This document shows, in pieces, positions 8,610 to 18,149 of a DNA stretch of 64,000 bases. Under the pieces are notes generated by a model that was not told the origin of the DNA, did no database searches, and was given only the letters and a program-made list of their open reading frames with translations. Position numbers and translations under genes: made by a program. The first letter of the stretch is position 1. Each line of letters starts with the position of its first letter. Source of the DNA: Notamacropus eugenii (taxonomy: Eukaryota; Chordata; Mammalia; Diprotodontia; Macropodidae); assembly GCF_028372415.1 (NCBI RefSeq), contig NC_092875.1:34056817-34120816 (forward strand), given 5' to 3'.

Positions 8610-8775
8610 GGTAGTCAGTAAACACTTAGTAAGCACCTCCTATATGCCAAGCACTGAGCTAAGCACTGATGATACAAGAAGAGACAAAAGACAGTTCCTG
8701 CCCTGGAGGAGCTCCCAATCGAACGGGAGAGGGGGGAGGCAACAGGCAAACAGGGAGAACATGGTAAATAAATGA
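8610..8775 (-). mobile_element. L2 LINE 3' end
   Basis: gtaagcacctcctatatgcc, aagcactgagctaagcactg, then agacagttcctgccctggag: reverse of the L2 3' region. Confidence 0.75.
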
Positions 8776-8779
8776 TCTC

Positions 8780-8930
8780 CTTAAATCCTTGTCACTCCCT
8801 TGCCAGGTAGGTGATTAATATCCCCATTTTATGAGGAAATTGAGATTAGAGAAGTACTAAGATATTACCCAGCGTCCTATGGCTAGTTTCAGGGATGGAA
8901 TTTGAACTCAGTTACACCTGACTGGGAGCG
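8780..8930 (-). mobile_element. MIR SINE
   Basis: ttaatatccccattttatga, then atggaatttgaactcag. Confidence 0.6.
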
Positions 8931-8994
8931 ATTGATTCCAAATGAACACCTGCTTGTTCCCTTCAAATAAATAATAAACAAGTTTGTGGACCAA

Positions 8995-9105
8995 GTGAAT
9001 GAATGCAAAGCATTTATTAAGTACTTACTATGTGCAAGGCTCTGGGTGTACAAATACAAAAGCAAAACAGCTTCGGTCCTCAAAGTAGAGAGAAAAGACA
9101 CGTAT
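8995..9105 (-). mobile_element. L2 LINE 3' end
   Basis: gcatttattaagtacttact, atgtgcaaggctctggg, then gcttcggtcctcaaag. Confidence 0.7.
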
Positions 9106-9230
9106 AGGAATTGGTAGCCAGGGAGGAAGGAACATTTTGGTTTGCAGTGTACTGTGAATGGAACCATGTTCTTTTTAGGAGTAATGGTAGAATATTCAGT
9201 CAACTCTGGTCCCCTCTCTCAGAGACAGGT

Positions 9231-9369
9231 CAATGACATTTCTTCCTCAGGGTTCTAGGAAATGACATTTCTTCTTCAGGGTTCTAGATATTTCTTCCTC
9301 GGGACTTTAGACCAATGACATTTCTTTCTTGGGGTTCTAGGCCAACGACATGTCTTTCTCAGGTTCTAG
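9231..9369. repeat. Minisatellite, about 29-bp unit, five copies
   Basis: Units begin caatgacatttcttcctcag and end ggttctag. Approximate copies: 9231-9259, 9260-9288, a shortened one at 9289-9312, 9313-9341 and 9343-9369. There are no spacers, so this is not a CRISPR-like array. Confidence 0.85.
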
Positions 9370-9486
9370 TCTACCCTGAAGGGTGCTGGTGTTTTTCTCT
9401 ACTGCCACCATCTTGAGGCCCCATCCACTGTGTTCCCCCTACTGTTAGGGGCCAATAATTTAATTTAATATCAATTGCTTTTACAA

Positions 9487-9740
9487 AGGGCAGTAAGGTG
9501 ACACAGTAGATACAGCAGAGAGCTTGGAATTGGGAAGACTCATCATCCTGAGTTCAAATCCAGCCTCAGACACTTACTAGCCGTGTAACACTGGGAAAGT
9601 AACTTAATCCTATTTGCCTCAGTTTCCTCATCTGTCAAATGAGCTGGAGAAATAAATGGCTAACCACTCTAGTATTTTTGCCAGGAAAACCCCAAATGGG
9701 GTCATGAAGAGTCTGAAACAATGGAACAACAAACATACTT
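9487..9740 (+). mobile_element. MAR1-like SINE with BovB-type tail
   Basis: gggcagtaaggtgacacagt head, ctagccgtgtaacactggga box, and tail ggggtcatgaagagtctgaa followed by caacaaacat. Confidence 0.85.
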
Positions 9741-10130
9741 TGCAGGCATAACAACAAAAGTACCAGACTTGCCAAAGCTGCAGCTTCCAGATGAATTTTC
9801 TTTATCTATACAAACTGCAAGATCTGTTTTCCACAGGGCCACATGTTGACCTCAGACAGAGGAAGGCCCAAGACCTCTTGCAGCATTGTCTCTCTTAAGA
9901 CTCCAATAGCAAAGGAGTCAAAACAAAAGAAAAAAATATATAGTTCAAGAGAAACAATTCACTCATTAGTCCTTACCCACATGGTTAGTGGACCAGAGTG
10001 TTTATATATACTCAAGTCTCTCCAAGATACTTCCATTACATATAATCTGGAGTCTCTTGAAAACAGGATGCCCACATGAGAACATGCCAACAGAAGAACT
10101 TTATGCATGTGTAAGAACCCTATACACAAT

Positions 10131-10168
10131 CACACACACACACACACACACACTCACATTCACACAGT
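10131..10168. repeat. (CA)n microsatellite
   Basis: Twelve or more CA units, then interrupted CA/CT. Confidence 0.95.
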
Positions 10169-10184
10169 AATAAAATACAGGACA

Positions 10185-10655
10185 GAGTTTGGAAAGAGGA
10201 CATTAACTGTTGAGGAGATGAGGAAAGGCTTCACATAGAAAATAGAATCTGAGTTTCATCTTAAAAGAAGAGAGAGACTCTGTGAGAGGGTGCATTCCAG
10301 CCACAGGGAATGGCCAACACAAAGCCAGAGATGGGAGATGAGCGTCATGAGTGAGGAACAGAAAAAAGGCCAGTGTGATGGGACTGAAGAGTGTGGGAGA
10401 GGGAATTATGTCCAGCAAGGCTAAAAAGGTAGGTGGGGGCCAAGTCTTGTGTAAGCTTTTACAAATTAACAGGAGTTTATATTTTATTCTAGAAGCAACA
10501 GACAGCCACTGGTGTTTGATGAACAGAGAAATGATATGGTCAGATCTAAATTTTAGGAAAATTGCTTTGACATCAATGTGTAGAATGAACTCTAGGGAGA
10601 AGAGTCTGGAAGCCAGAAGACAAATTAGAAGGTCATTACAAATCTAGACAAATGC
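10185..10655 (-). mobile_element. L2 LINE, segment 1
   Basis: Reverse copy of the L2 3' coding region: gcattccagccacagggaat, ggccagtgtgatgggac, then gaaatgatatggtcagatct. It resumes after an RTE insertion at 11093. The small open frames here are relics. Confidence 0.7.
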
Positions 10656-10659
10656 CAAC

Positions 10660-11092
10660 AAAGGTCTATAGGGTCAAAGATATGGTTTTTCCAGCAGTGA
10701 TATATGTCTGTGAGAGTTGGACTATAAGGAAAGCCGAGTGCCATGGAACTGATGTTCAAATTGTGGTACTGGAGAAGATTTCTGAAAGTCCCTTAGACAG
10801 CAAGGAGGTCAAATAAGTTGATACTTCAAGAAATTAATTCAGATTGTTCAATGGAAGGACAAATAATGAAGCTGAAGTTTAAATACTTTGGACTCCTTGG
10901 AAAAGACCCTGATGTTGGGGAATATTGAAGGCAAAAGGAGAAGGGGATAGCAGAGGATGAGATGGATAGAGAGTGTCATGGAAGCAATGAACACGGGCTT
11001 GAACAGATAGAGGAGAATAGAAGGACTTAGTGTGTTTTGGTCCATGGGATCATGAAGAGTTGGACATGACTGAATGGCTGAACAATAACCAC
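10660..11092 (+). mobile_element. BovB-like RTE LINE 3' end, inserted in L2
   Basis: Starts with agggtcaaagatatggtttt. It carries tgtctgtgagagttggacta, tggaaaagaccctgatgttg and the terminal segment atcatgaagagttggacatg, then gctgaacaataacc. That terminal segment is the same tail the MAR1-like SINEs end with. It is a sister of 5512-5850 and is 5' truncated. Confidence 0.8.
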
Positions 11093-11430
11093 AAATCTAG
11101 GCAAGAGGTGATGAGGGCCAGAAGCAAGATAACAGCTGGGAGAGTAGAGAGAAGGGGTCAAATGTGAGAAGTGTAAAAGCAGAAATTTGGCAACTGAGTG
11201 GATGTAGGGAGGGAGGCAAAGTGAGGAGTCAAGATAATGCTACAAATTACAAAGTGGGGAGACTGGAAGTATGGTGGTGCCTTTGACAGAAATAGAGAAA
11301 TTTGGAAAGGAGGAGGGTTAAGGGGAAAGATATTGAGTTCAATTTCAGACCTGTGGAATTTGAGATACCTCTAGGATATCCAATTTGAAAAATCCAATAC
11401 ACAATTGGTGATATGGGACTCAGTCTCTAA
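11093..11430 (-). mobile_element. L2 LINE, segment 2
   Basis: aggcaagaggtgatgagggc, gtcaagataatgctac, then ttgagttcaatttcagacct: reverse L2 coding region continuing segment 1 in the right order. Confidence 0.65.
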
Positions 11431-11453
11431 GGAGAGATGGGAACTGACAAAGT

Positions 11454-11600
11454 TATCAAGAAAGAGAGGAGTAGAGAGGAGGAAGGGAAAAGAGGAGAAG
11501 AGAAAGGAAAGAGGAGGAAAGGGGAGGAAAGGAAGGGAGGAGACAAAGAACAGAGAGGGAAGGGGAAATGAGAGGAGAGAAGAGGAGAAGGAAGGAGATC
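11454..11600. repeat. Purine-rich low-complexity tract
   Basis: Almost pure A/G on the plus strand (gaaagagaggaggaaaggag type). It interrupts the L2 copy and may derive from a simple repeat that expanded inside it. Confidence 0.8.
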
Positions 11601-11624
11601 AAAGTCAGAATCGTGGGAAATGCA

Positions 11625-11875
11625 AACAATTAGAAGGCCTGATATGGATAAGATGGTAAATGAAACTGAGAAGAAGCAGCCCAACACGTAGGAGAGAATG
11701 TTATAAAAACCCAGAGAAGAAAGATTATCCTGGAAGAAAGAGTAGTTAACTGTGTCAAATGTAGCAGAGAAGTTGAGAAGGGTTAGACCTGAGAAAAGTC
11801 CATCAGATTCGGCAATTAAGAGGTCATGGGTAGCTTTGAAGAGATCTAAAGTGGCCAACAGTGGTCAGGTGGGTT
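11625..11875 (-). mobile_element. L2 LINE, segment 3, reverse-transcriptase region
   Basis: The minus-strand frame at 11858-11680 reads ATHDLLIAESDGLFSGLTLL, then NFSATFDTVNYSFFQDNLSS. This is motif A of the L2 reverse transcriptase. In the family it reads D-x-S-A-A-F-D-T-V, so the first aspartate is N here. Dead copy. Confidence 0.8.
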
Positions 11876-11879
11876 AACA

Positions 11880-12185
11880 GTGATTCATTCATTAGTTACG
11901 TTGAATTCAGAAGAGAACTTCATACAAATGTTATATAGAAACTTTGTTAAGTCTGAGCTCGCTGTTCCTGGAGAATGAAGTGGTATAAGAGAGAGCATGA
12001 CACCAGACATTGGGGAAAATGTCTATGTTCCTGTTTTTACTATATCTTCACAGTTAATGTTAATTTGTAAAAATGAATTGATATTAATTGGTTTAATGAA
12101 ATTATTAATATTAATAAACAGTGATTGGTTAAGTGAAACTGAGGTATTAATTTGAGGCAGTTAACATTGGGGAAAGCATGTCAGA
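11880..12185. other. No recognised feature
   Basis: AT-rich sequence with no gene; repeat identity unclear. Confidence 0.4.
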
Positions 12186-12189
12186 ATAG

Positions 12190-12458
12190 GGGCTGAAGCC
12201 CATAGAAGGAAGGAATGAATCATTGTAGCATCTACAATGTGCCAGGAACTGTGCTAAGAACTTCATAAAGAGGATCTCCTTTGATCCTAACAACAACTCT
12301 GTGAGGCAGACGCTGTTATGATCTCCAGTTTATAGATGAGGAACGGAGGCAGACAGATGTGAAAGTGACTTCCTAAAGGTTATAAGCCTGATTTGGACTC
12401 AAGCCTTTCTATCTCCAGGCCCAGCACTCCATTCACTGCATCCCTTAGCTGCCCCATA
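12190..12458 (-). mobile_element. MIR/Ther-1 SINE
   Basis: gccaggaactgtgctaagaa, cctaacaacaactctgtgag, then ccattcactgcatcccttag: nearly full reverse copy. Confidence 0.75.
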
Positions 12459-12735
12459 GCATCTACAACCTCTCAGGAACATCCTTAGAATCAGGGGAGA
12501 GAGAGCTACTCTTGTTCTGGGGTACTTGACTCATCACCATGTGTATGAGTTGGGATGAGGAACCTCAATGTTTATAAGAACTACAATCTCCATCTACTAT
12601 CCCATACTCTCTCTACCATATATGGAAGAGGGATTTTTTGTCCTAGTATTGCTTGCATTCAATGACCTCTGAGATGCCTCCCATCTCTTATGACTGTGAG
12701 AAAGTGTTTCCAGTTCCAGTTGAGAATGGGACACA
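12459..12735. other. No recognised feature
   Basis: No gene or nameable repeat. Confidence 0.35.
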
Positions 12736-12836
12736 ACAATTTAGGCACTTAATATGTGCAAGGTTGTGTATTTATGATACACTTGAGATGATACTCAAAA
12801 ATTCCTAAGATTCTGTGATCTCCTAGATGTGGGGAG

Positions 12837-12977
12837 ATGAATGAATAAATGAATGAATGAATGGATAGATGGATGGATGGATGGATGGATGAATGGATGG
12901 ATGGATGGTTGAATGGATGGATGGATGGATGGATGGATGGATGGATGAATGAATGAATGAATGAATGAATGAATGAA
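12837..12977. repeat. (GAAT)n / (GGAT)n microsatellite
   Basis: About 140 bases of ATGA and ATGG tetramers. The minus-strand histidine/serine/proline/isoleucine frames are artefacts. Confidence 0.95.
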
Positions 12978-13045
12978 AAACATTATTAAGCACTAAGTCT
13001 ATGTCAGGGACTGTGCTAAGCACTGAAGATGCAAGTATTTTTTTA
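12978..13045 (-). mobile_element. L2 3' end, left part
   Basis: ctatgtcagggactgtgcta then agcactgaagatgcaag. It resumes at 13327 (ccctcaaaaagttcacattc, ctaatgggggaagac, to about 13385). Confidence 0.7.
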
Positions 13046-13061
13046 AAATAAAACAGCTCTT

Positions 13062-13310
13062 CAAAGCAGAATATTTTCTTTTCATTTTGTTTTCTTCTTT
13101 CTCATGGTTCCTCCCATTGGTTCTAATTCTTCTATACAACATGACTAATGTGAAAATATGTTTAACAGGAATGAATATGTAGAGCCTATATCAGATTGCA
13201 TGCTATCTTGGGGAGGGGAGAGGGGGAGAAAGGGGAGAAAATTTTAAATTTATGGAAGTGAATGTTGAAAACTAAAAATAGATAAATTAACTTCAAAAAA
13301 ATAATAAAAT
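13062..13310 (+). mobile_element. L1 LINE 3' end, inserted in L2
   Basis: The marsupial-type L1 3' UTR: tggttcctcccattggttct, aacatgactaatgtgaaaat, agattgcatgctatcttggg, then an A-rich tail. A 16-base duplication with two mismatches flanks it: aaataaaacagctctt at 13046-13061 and aaataagacagccctt at 13311-13326. Confidence 0.85.
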
Positions 13311-13514
13311 AAATAAGACAGCCCTTACCCTCAAAAAGTTCACATTCTAATGGGGGAAGACAACCCATATAAAGGAGTGGTGAGCATTTTGTTCCCAGAT
13401 GGTAGAAAGGGGAAGCAAGAGAAGGTGGTAGGAAAATGGTGAAATGGCTCGGAGAGATGGTCAGATCCCTCATGAAGCTAAAGCAGACTCTGATTCAAGG
13501 TCCACGGAGGGTAA

Positions 13515-13580
13515 GTGAGCTAGTTTACAAGTATTATTAAGCAATTACTATGTGTTAAGTTCTTAGTATAAAACAGCATA
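13515..13580 (-). mobile_element. L2 3'-end fragment
   Basis: aagcaattactatgtgttaa and neighbours; short. Confidence 0.5.
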
Positions 13581-14070
13581 CTTTTGTATTTAAAAAATTA
13601 TCACCAATCAGCTGGTTTAGGCTCTAGAGCTAGAGTTCCAAAGATGAACAGACTATTTTCCATGGGAACTGGGAACTTGAATTGGAGAAGGCCTGGGTCT
13701 GGAAGTCAAGGTGTCAGGTCAGGAGTGGAGGACTCTGGTCCGACTCCAGCCCATCCCTGCCTGCCCTTCCCAGGTTACACTTGTCCCTTTCATCTCATAA
13801 GTTCATCCTAGATGCTCTTTCCAAATGGGATCCTTCCTCCATTTCTCTTGACATCACAAAATTAATCAGTGTAACCCATGGGCTATCCCTTAACTCATCT
13901 CTCATTCTCAGGTCATCTTTGCTCTTACATGTCTTGGATGACACCCATTACACCAGATCACCTTCATGATTCCCAGTTTGCTAATTCCTACTCATACCCA
14001 CCATGGGCATCCTCATTGTTTTCTGGACAATATATCTTTTCCATTCTTAGAAGACTAGCAACCAAGCAGA
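13581..14070. other. Unclassified, possibly degraded L2
   Basis: Pyrimidine-rich plus strand with several overlapping small frames. It looks like degraded L2 coding sequence, but I could not place it with confidence. Confidence 0.35.
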
Positions 14071-14074
14071 ACAT

Positions 14075-14312
14075 TATACAATGCCTTAAGGTTTGCAAAG
14101 TACTTTACAGGCGCCATCTCATTTTATCCTTACCTCAACTCTGGGAGGTTGATGCGATTATTATCCCCATTTTGCAGATAAAAAAACTGATGCAGACAAA
14201 GGTTAAGCAACTTACCTTAGGTCACACAGCTACTAAATATCTAAGGCTAGATTTGACCTCAGGTCTTCCTGACTCCAGGTCCTGCATTCTATCCACTGAG
14301 CCACCTAGCTTT
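14075..14312 (-). mobile_element. MIR/Ther-1 SINE
   Basis: ttaaggtttgcaaagtactt, attatccccattttgcagat, then ctatccactgagccacctag. Confidence 0.8.
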
Positions 14313-14695
14313 TGAACAATCAAAAACAAAATAATCTCTGCCCTTGTAGAGGTTAAATTCAACTGGGGGTGAAAATAGGAAGATGGTTTACAACATGTTC
14401 ACAAGTAAATATGACATGAGATAGCTCTGGCAGCAAGGATGCCCACTGCCATAGTTACTCTTTGCAGTGTTAAGGAGTATACAGGTTAATCCTATCACTT
14501 GAGGATCATTCCACCTCCTCATCAAAATATCTACCCATTGGGACTGCCATGATGTAATGGCAGGCCAGTCAGAAGAAGACACACTTATATAGTTCAAGAT
14601 TTTGCTCTGTCATCTTGCTGATTGTTATAAAAGACCCTGTTAGCCCTCACTCAGACCTTTAGTCATTGAAAGAGGCCATTGACCCAATTTGTTGA
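14313..14695. other. No recognised feature
   Basis: No gene, and no repeat that I can name. Confidence 0.35.
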
Positions 14696-14699
14696 TTAG

Positions 14700-14845
14700 T
14701 GCTTTGTTGTTTCAGTCATGTCTGATTCCTTGTTTCCTCATTTGGAGTTTTCCTGGCAAAAGATCCTGGAGTGGTTTACTATTTCCTTCTCCAACTCATT
14801 TTATAGGTGAGGAAACTGAGGCAAACAGAGTGAAGTGACTTGTGA
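14700..14845 (-). mobile_element. MAR1-like SINE, truncated
   Basis: ttgtttcagtcatgtctgat, then aactcattttataggtgagg. The tRNA-like head is missing. Confidence 0.8.
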
Positions 14846-15044
14846 AAGAAGCACCCGTCCTGGTGCCCTAATGAGTACTTGACAAAGAGAAAATGGCATC
14901 ACTCAAAACCAGCTCCAACTCTCCCAAAGGGCTCATTACAACTTCTCTTAGAGCTTTTTACTTCATCCAGTGGCAGAAGGATGGTGAGGCTCCTGTAGAA
15001 AATTTATTTCACAGGAATGGGATCCAATTGTGTCAGGAATTAAA

Positions 15045-15170
15045 TTCAACTGAAATCAATTAAAAAAGAAATCTTTTAAGCACCTATACACCTACCAGGC
15101 ATTATGTTAGACTCTGGACATACAATAAAAGTCTAAAATGAAACCATCACAGATCCTATTCTACTAGGGG
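15045..15170 (-). mobile_element. L2 3' end
   Basis: aagcacctatacacctacca then ggcattatgttagactctgg. Confidence 0.65.
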
Positions 15171-15590
15171 ATATACTGGAGTCAGCTGTAGAGAGCATGT
15201 TGTTAAATTTTCAGTGTGACCATCCATACCTCAGAAATTGGCAAATGCTACAAATCAGGGATTGATGTATGGTTTTGTTAATTACCTCTAAACTTAAGAT
15301 AGTAATGCAAAAAATGTCAATAACGTGAACTAAATGTAAAAGTGGGTACCAGTGGATACCTTGTTTTTCCAGAGAGAACTAGTTGTTTAAATATTCACCA
15401 GCATTTCCCTGACCAGATTCAATATGTAAACAGAGAGGTAAATATAAGAAAATTTGAGAGAGAAAAAGAGGATGAGCGATTAGGGAAGGGGGAAATCTTC
15501 AGGAAAGGTACCTTAGTCAAGTCTGGAAAGAAGGTAAAGGTTCTAAGAGGCGTGGACCTATAATCAAGAGACCTTGGCTTGAATCACAGC
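15171..15590. other. No recognised feature
   Basis: No gene or nameable repeat; a 73-codon open frame at 15342-15563 has no recognisable features. Confidence 0.35.
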
Positions 15591-15594
15591 TCCA

Positions 15595-15915
15595 GTGCAG
15601 ACTAGCCAAGAACCGTGCCTCTTATTTTACTGAAAAAGTTGAAGTCATTAACTGTGAGTTCCCTCTTCTACCCTCCTTGATTCCCATCACTCGGATGCCC
15701 TCTGTCACTGTTGTCTCCTATGATAAAGCAGCCCTTCTCCTTGCCAAAGCTAACCCCTCTTCTGGCACAAATATTCCCATTCCATTCCCTCTTCTCCAAG
15801 AGACTGCCTCTTTTATCAACTCATTTATTTTCAATTTCTCCCTGTCTATTACCTGCTGCCCCACTGCCTACAAACATTTCCATGTCTCACCCATCCTCAT
15901 GTGATGAGGCTACTC
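15595..15915 (+). mobile_element. L2 LINE coding fragment
   Basis: Matches the L2 region upstream of the RT palm: accgtgcctcttattttact, ctacccttccttgattccca-like segment, cctgctgccccactgcctac. Reading frames are broken. Confidence 0.55.
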
Positions 15916-16235
15916 CCCCCACATGACATAGGGGTGTCATTGTGTAGCTTAAGGGGAGGGGCAGAATAGACATTTCTAGTCTTTTTTTCCTCCCACCCTT
16001 CTCCAAGGGAGATTTTAATTCCTGGCAGGAAGATGAGATCAGAAGCTTGGCCATTCTGCTCTCTCCAGAGAGAGAAGAGGTACTGGGCTAGAATTATAGC
16101 TACCTGCTCCCCTAAATATTGTTAATCTAGAGGATATTTTCAGTTTCAAGCTTAAACCTCTAATCTGTGTTCATTGATGGGGAAATGAAAGCCCCATGTC
16201 CAAGCCTTGACCTCCTTCCCACCAAATACCAGAGA
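15916..16235. other. No recognised feature
   Basis: No gene or nameable repeat. Confidence 0.35.
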
Positions 16236-16239
16236 ACTG

Positions 16240-16435
16240 CTGTTGAAAAACTCCCTCTACCCATGCAGAATAGCCCCTTCTAATTTCAGAGAAGTGTCTC
16301 CAGCACTGAGAATTTTAATAACTTGGGTCAGGGTCATATGGTCAGCACATGACAGAGTCAAGTCTTGAAGTCAGGTCTTCCTGACTCTGAACCCATCTCC
16401 CTAGCCATTCTACCACACTACCTTTTCCAGGTCAG
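16240..16435 (-). mobile_element. MIR-like SINE
   Basis: aaaaactccctctacccatg, then ggtcttcctgactctgaacc: the MIR-related family whose reverse copies contain a ctccctctaccaatgcag block. Confidence 0.6.
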
Positions 16436-16699
16436 CTGCTTATCAGTCACAGAGCCCAAGATGACCTGGTCACTTTCTTTTAAAGTTAAAAGAGCGGTCC
16501 TGGGGCAGAGGTTTCAACTTCACCTGCTGGGCCTCATGCAGAACTAGAACCAATGGGTCAATGTAACAGCAAGACAGATTTGGGCTCGACTTAGGGGAAA
16601 ATGATGCCTGGCTGCTTCTTGGCTTTCTTAGCTGCCTCCTCCTAGTGAAAGCACACCTGGTCATCCCTTCCACCTGCTAGAATTAGGTTAAAGGAGTTG

Positions 16700-16870
16700 G
16701 TGTGGAGAGAGCCCTGGATTGGAGTCAGGAAAAGCTTAGATATAGATCTTGACTTAGACCTCTTAGTGGCATGACTTTGGATAAGTTATTTAACCACTCC
16801 CAGTTTCCCCATTCATTAAATGAAGACAGTAATGCCTTTACCACTCACATCTAAGGATCTGCAGGACCAC
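16700..16870 (+). mobile_element. MIR SINE
   Basis: agccctggattggagtcagg, then cccagtttccccattcatta. Confidence 0.65.
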
Positions 16871-16871
16871 A

Positions 16872-17040
16872 GATTTAGAGGCAAAAGGAACCTTAGAGAT
16901 TATCAAGTCTAAGACCCGCACTGTACAGATGAGAAAACTAAGACTCAGACAAGTTAAATGCTTGGCCAAGGGTCAGTCACTCAGCTAGTAAATGCCTGAG
17001 ATAGGGTTAGAATTTCAGTTCTTTCTCCCTCTAAGTGCAG
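16872..17040 (-). mobile_element. MIR3-like SINE
   Basis: cacagatttagaggcaaaag, then tgtacagatgagaaaactaa, then tagggttagaatttcag. Confidence 0.65.
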
Positions 17041-17054
17041 TTCTTTAAAGATGG

Positions 17055-17180
17055 AACCAAACTGTTTTTTTCCTAAACCATCTTGCAGACTGTTGTGAGA
17101 ATCAAATCAGATCATGAAGTTGTGTACTTTTCAGATTTCAGGGGACAACATACAGTAAATACTAGTTATTATTGGGTTCG
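17055..17180 (+). mobile_element. MIR SINE tail
   Basis: ctgttgtgagaatcaaatca then tacagtaaatactagttatt. Confidence 0.5.
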
Positions 17181-17414
17181 ATGTGAGGGAGAACTTCCTG
17201 GCCAAGGATTATCACAACCCATGTTTGTATAATTGGCTTACCTGGGAAGCAACCCAGATGCATCTTTGTGGGAAAGTTAGGGGTGTGGCTCTGCCAGGAA
17301 CATGGATCCCCTTTGTCTTATATAACAATGCAAAGACAGGTGGCAGAGGAAATATTCTCACTTGAGACATTTTTCTTTTGAAATATTTTCTTTTGTTATT
17401 ATTTTGAGCTTGAC

Positions 17415-17525
17415 AAGTATCAATAAAGCTCTTTGAGAGCAGAAACTATCTTTTTTCTCTTTTTGTATCCCCAAAGCTTAACACAGTGCCTGGCACGTAG
17501 TAGGTACTTAATAAATGTTTATTGA
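17415..17525 (+). mobile_element. L2 3' end
   Basis: agctctttgagagcagaaac, tttgtatccccaaagcttaa, cacagtgcctggcacgtagt, then ttaataaatgtttattgacc. Confidence 0.85.
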
Positions 17526-17654
17526 CCGAAATGTAAGCATTTCCATATCCAAAGAAGACTAGAGAGGATTGTATATGAAAACATGAACCTCTGTTACTTA
17601 ATATATGAATGTACATATATATACATAGAGATATACATATACATACACATATAT

Positions 17655-17835
17655 GACAGCTAGATGGCTCAATGTGTAGAGCACTGGCCCTAGAGTCAGG
17701 AAGACCTGAGTTCAAATCCAGTCTCAGACACTCACTAGCTTTGTGACCCCAGGCAAGTCACCTTAATCCACTGGAGAAGAAAATGGCAAACCACTCCAGT
17801 ATTTTTGCCAAAGAAGACCCTATGGACAGTATTGT
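17655..17835 (+). mobile_element. MAR1-like SINE, internally deleted
   Basis: gacagctagatggctcaatg head, ctagctttgtgaccccaggc box, then a jump to aaatggcaaaccactccagt. The segment cctcagtttcctcatctg is missing. Confidence 0.8.
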
Positions 17836-17934
17836 GTAGTAAAGTTTGAGTTCTAATACTACTAAGGTCCTTTCCTTCCCTCCCTTTTCTTCACTATTTC
17901 CCTGAGTTTCTTCAATACTGGTTTTTCTAGATCA

Positions 17935-18148
17935 GGTGCTCTCATAATCTTTTTTGTGTAATGGATCCTTTTGGCAGTCTGGTGAAATATATAGACCCTT
18001 TCTCAGAACCATATTTTTAAATGTTTAAAATAGAATATATCGGATTACAAAGGAAAGCAATTATACTAATATAAAATTATCAAAAATGTAAAAATAACAA
18101 GTTCAGAGATTGTACCTCCCACCCCAGGTTAAGAACCGTTGCTCTAGA
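17935..18148. mobile_element. hAT-like non-autonomous DNA transposon
   Basis: tggatccttttggcagtctg, tcggattacaaaggaaagca, ending ccaggttaagaaccgttgct. Relatives lie at 45395-45570 and 55430-55575. The ends resemble the CAGGGGTTCTTAACC hAT type. Confidence 0.65.
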
Positions 18149-18149
18149 T

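Noticed and set aside
9231-9369. CRISPR-like array
   Set aside because: Units are directly adjacent and imperfect with no spacers, and the genome is mammalian.
12795-13023. Histidine/serine/isoleucine/proline repeat frames
   Set aside because: Translation of the GAAT/GGAT microsatellite.
13581-14070. Overlapping plus-strand frames as a host gene
   Set aside because: No start/splice context, no family resemblance, and composition like degraded L2.
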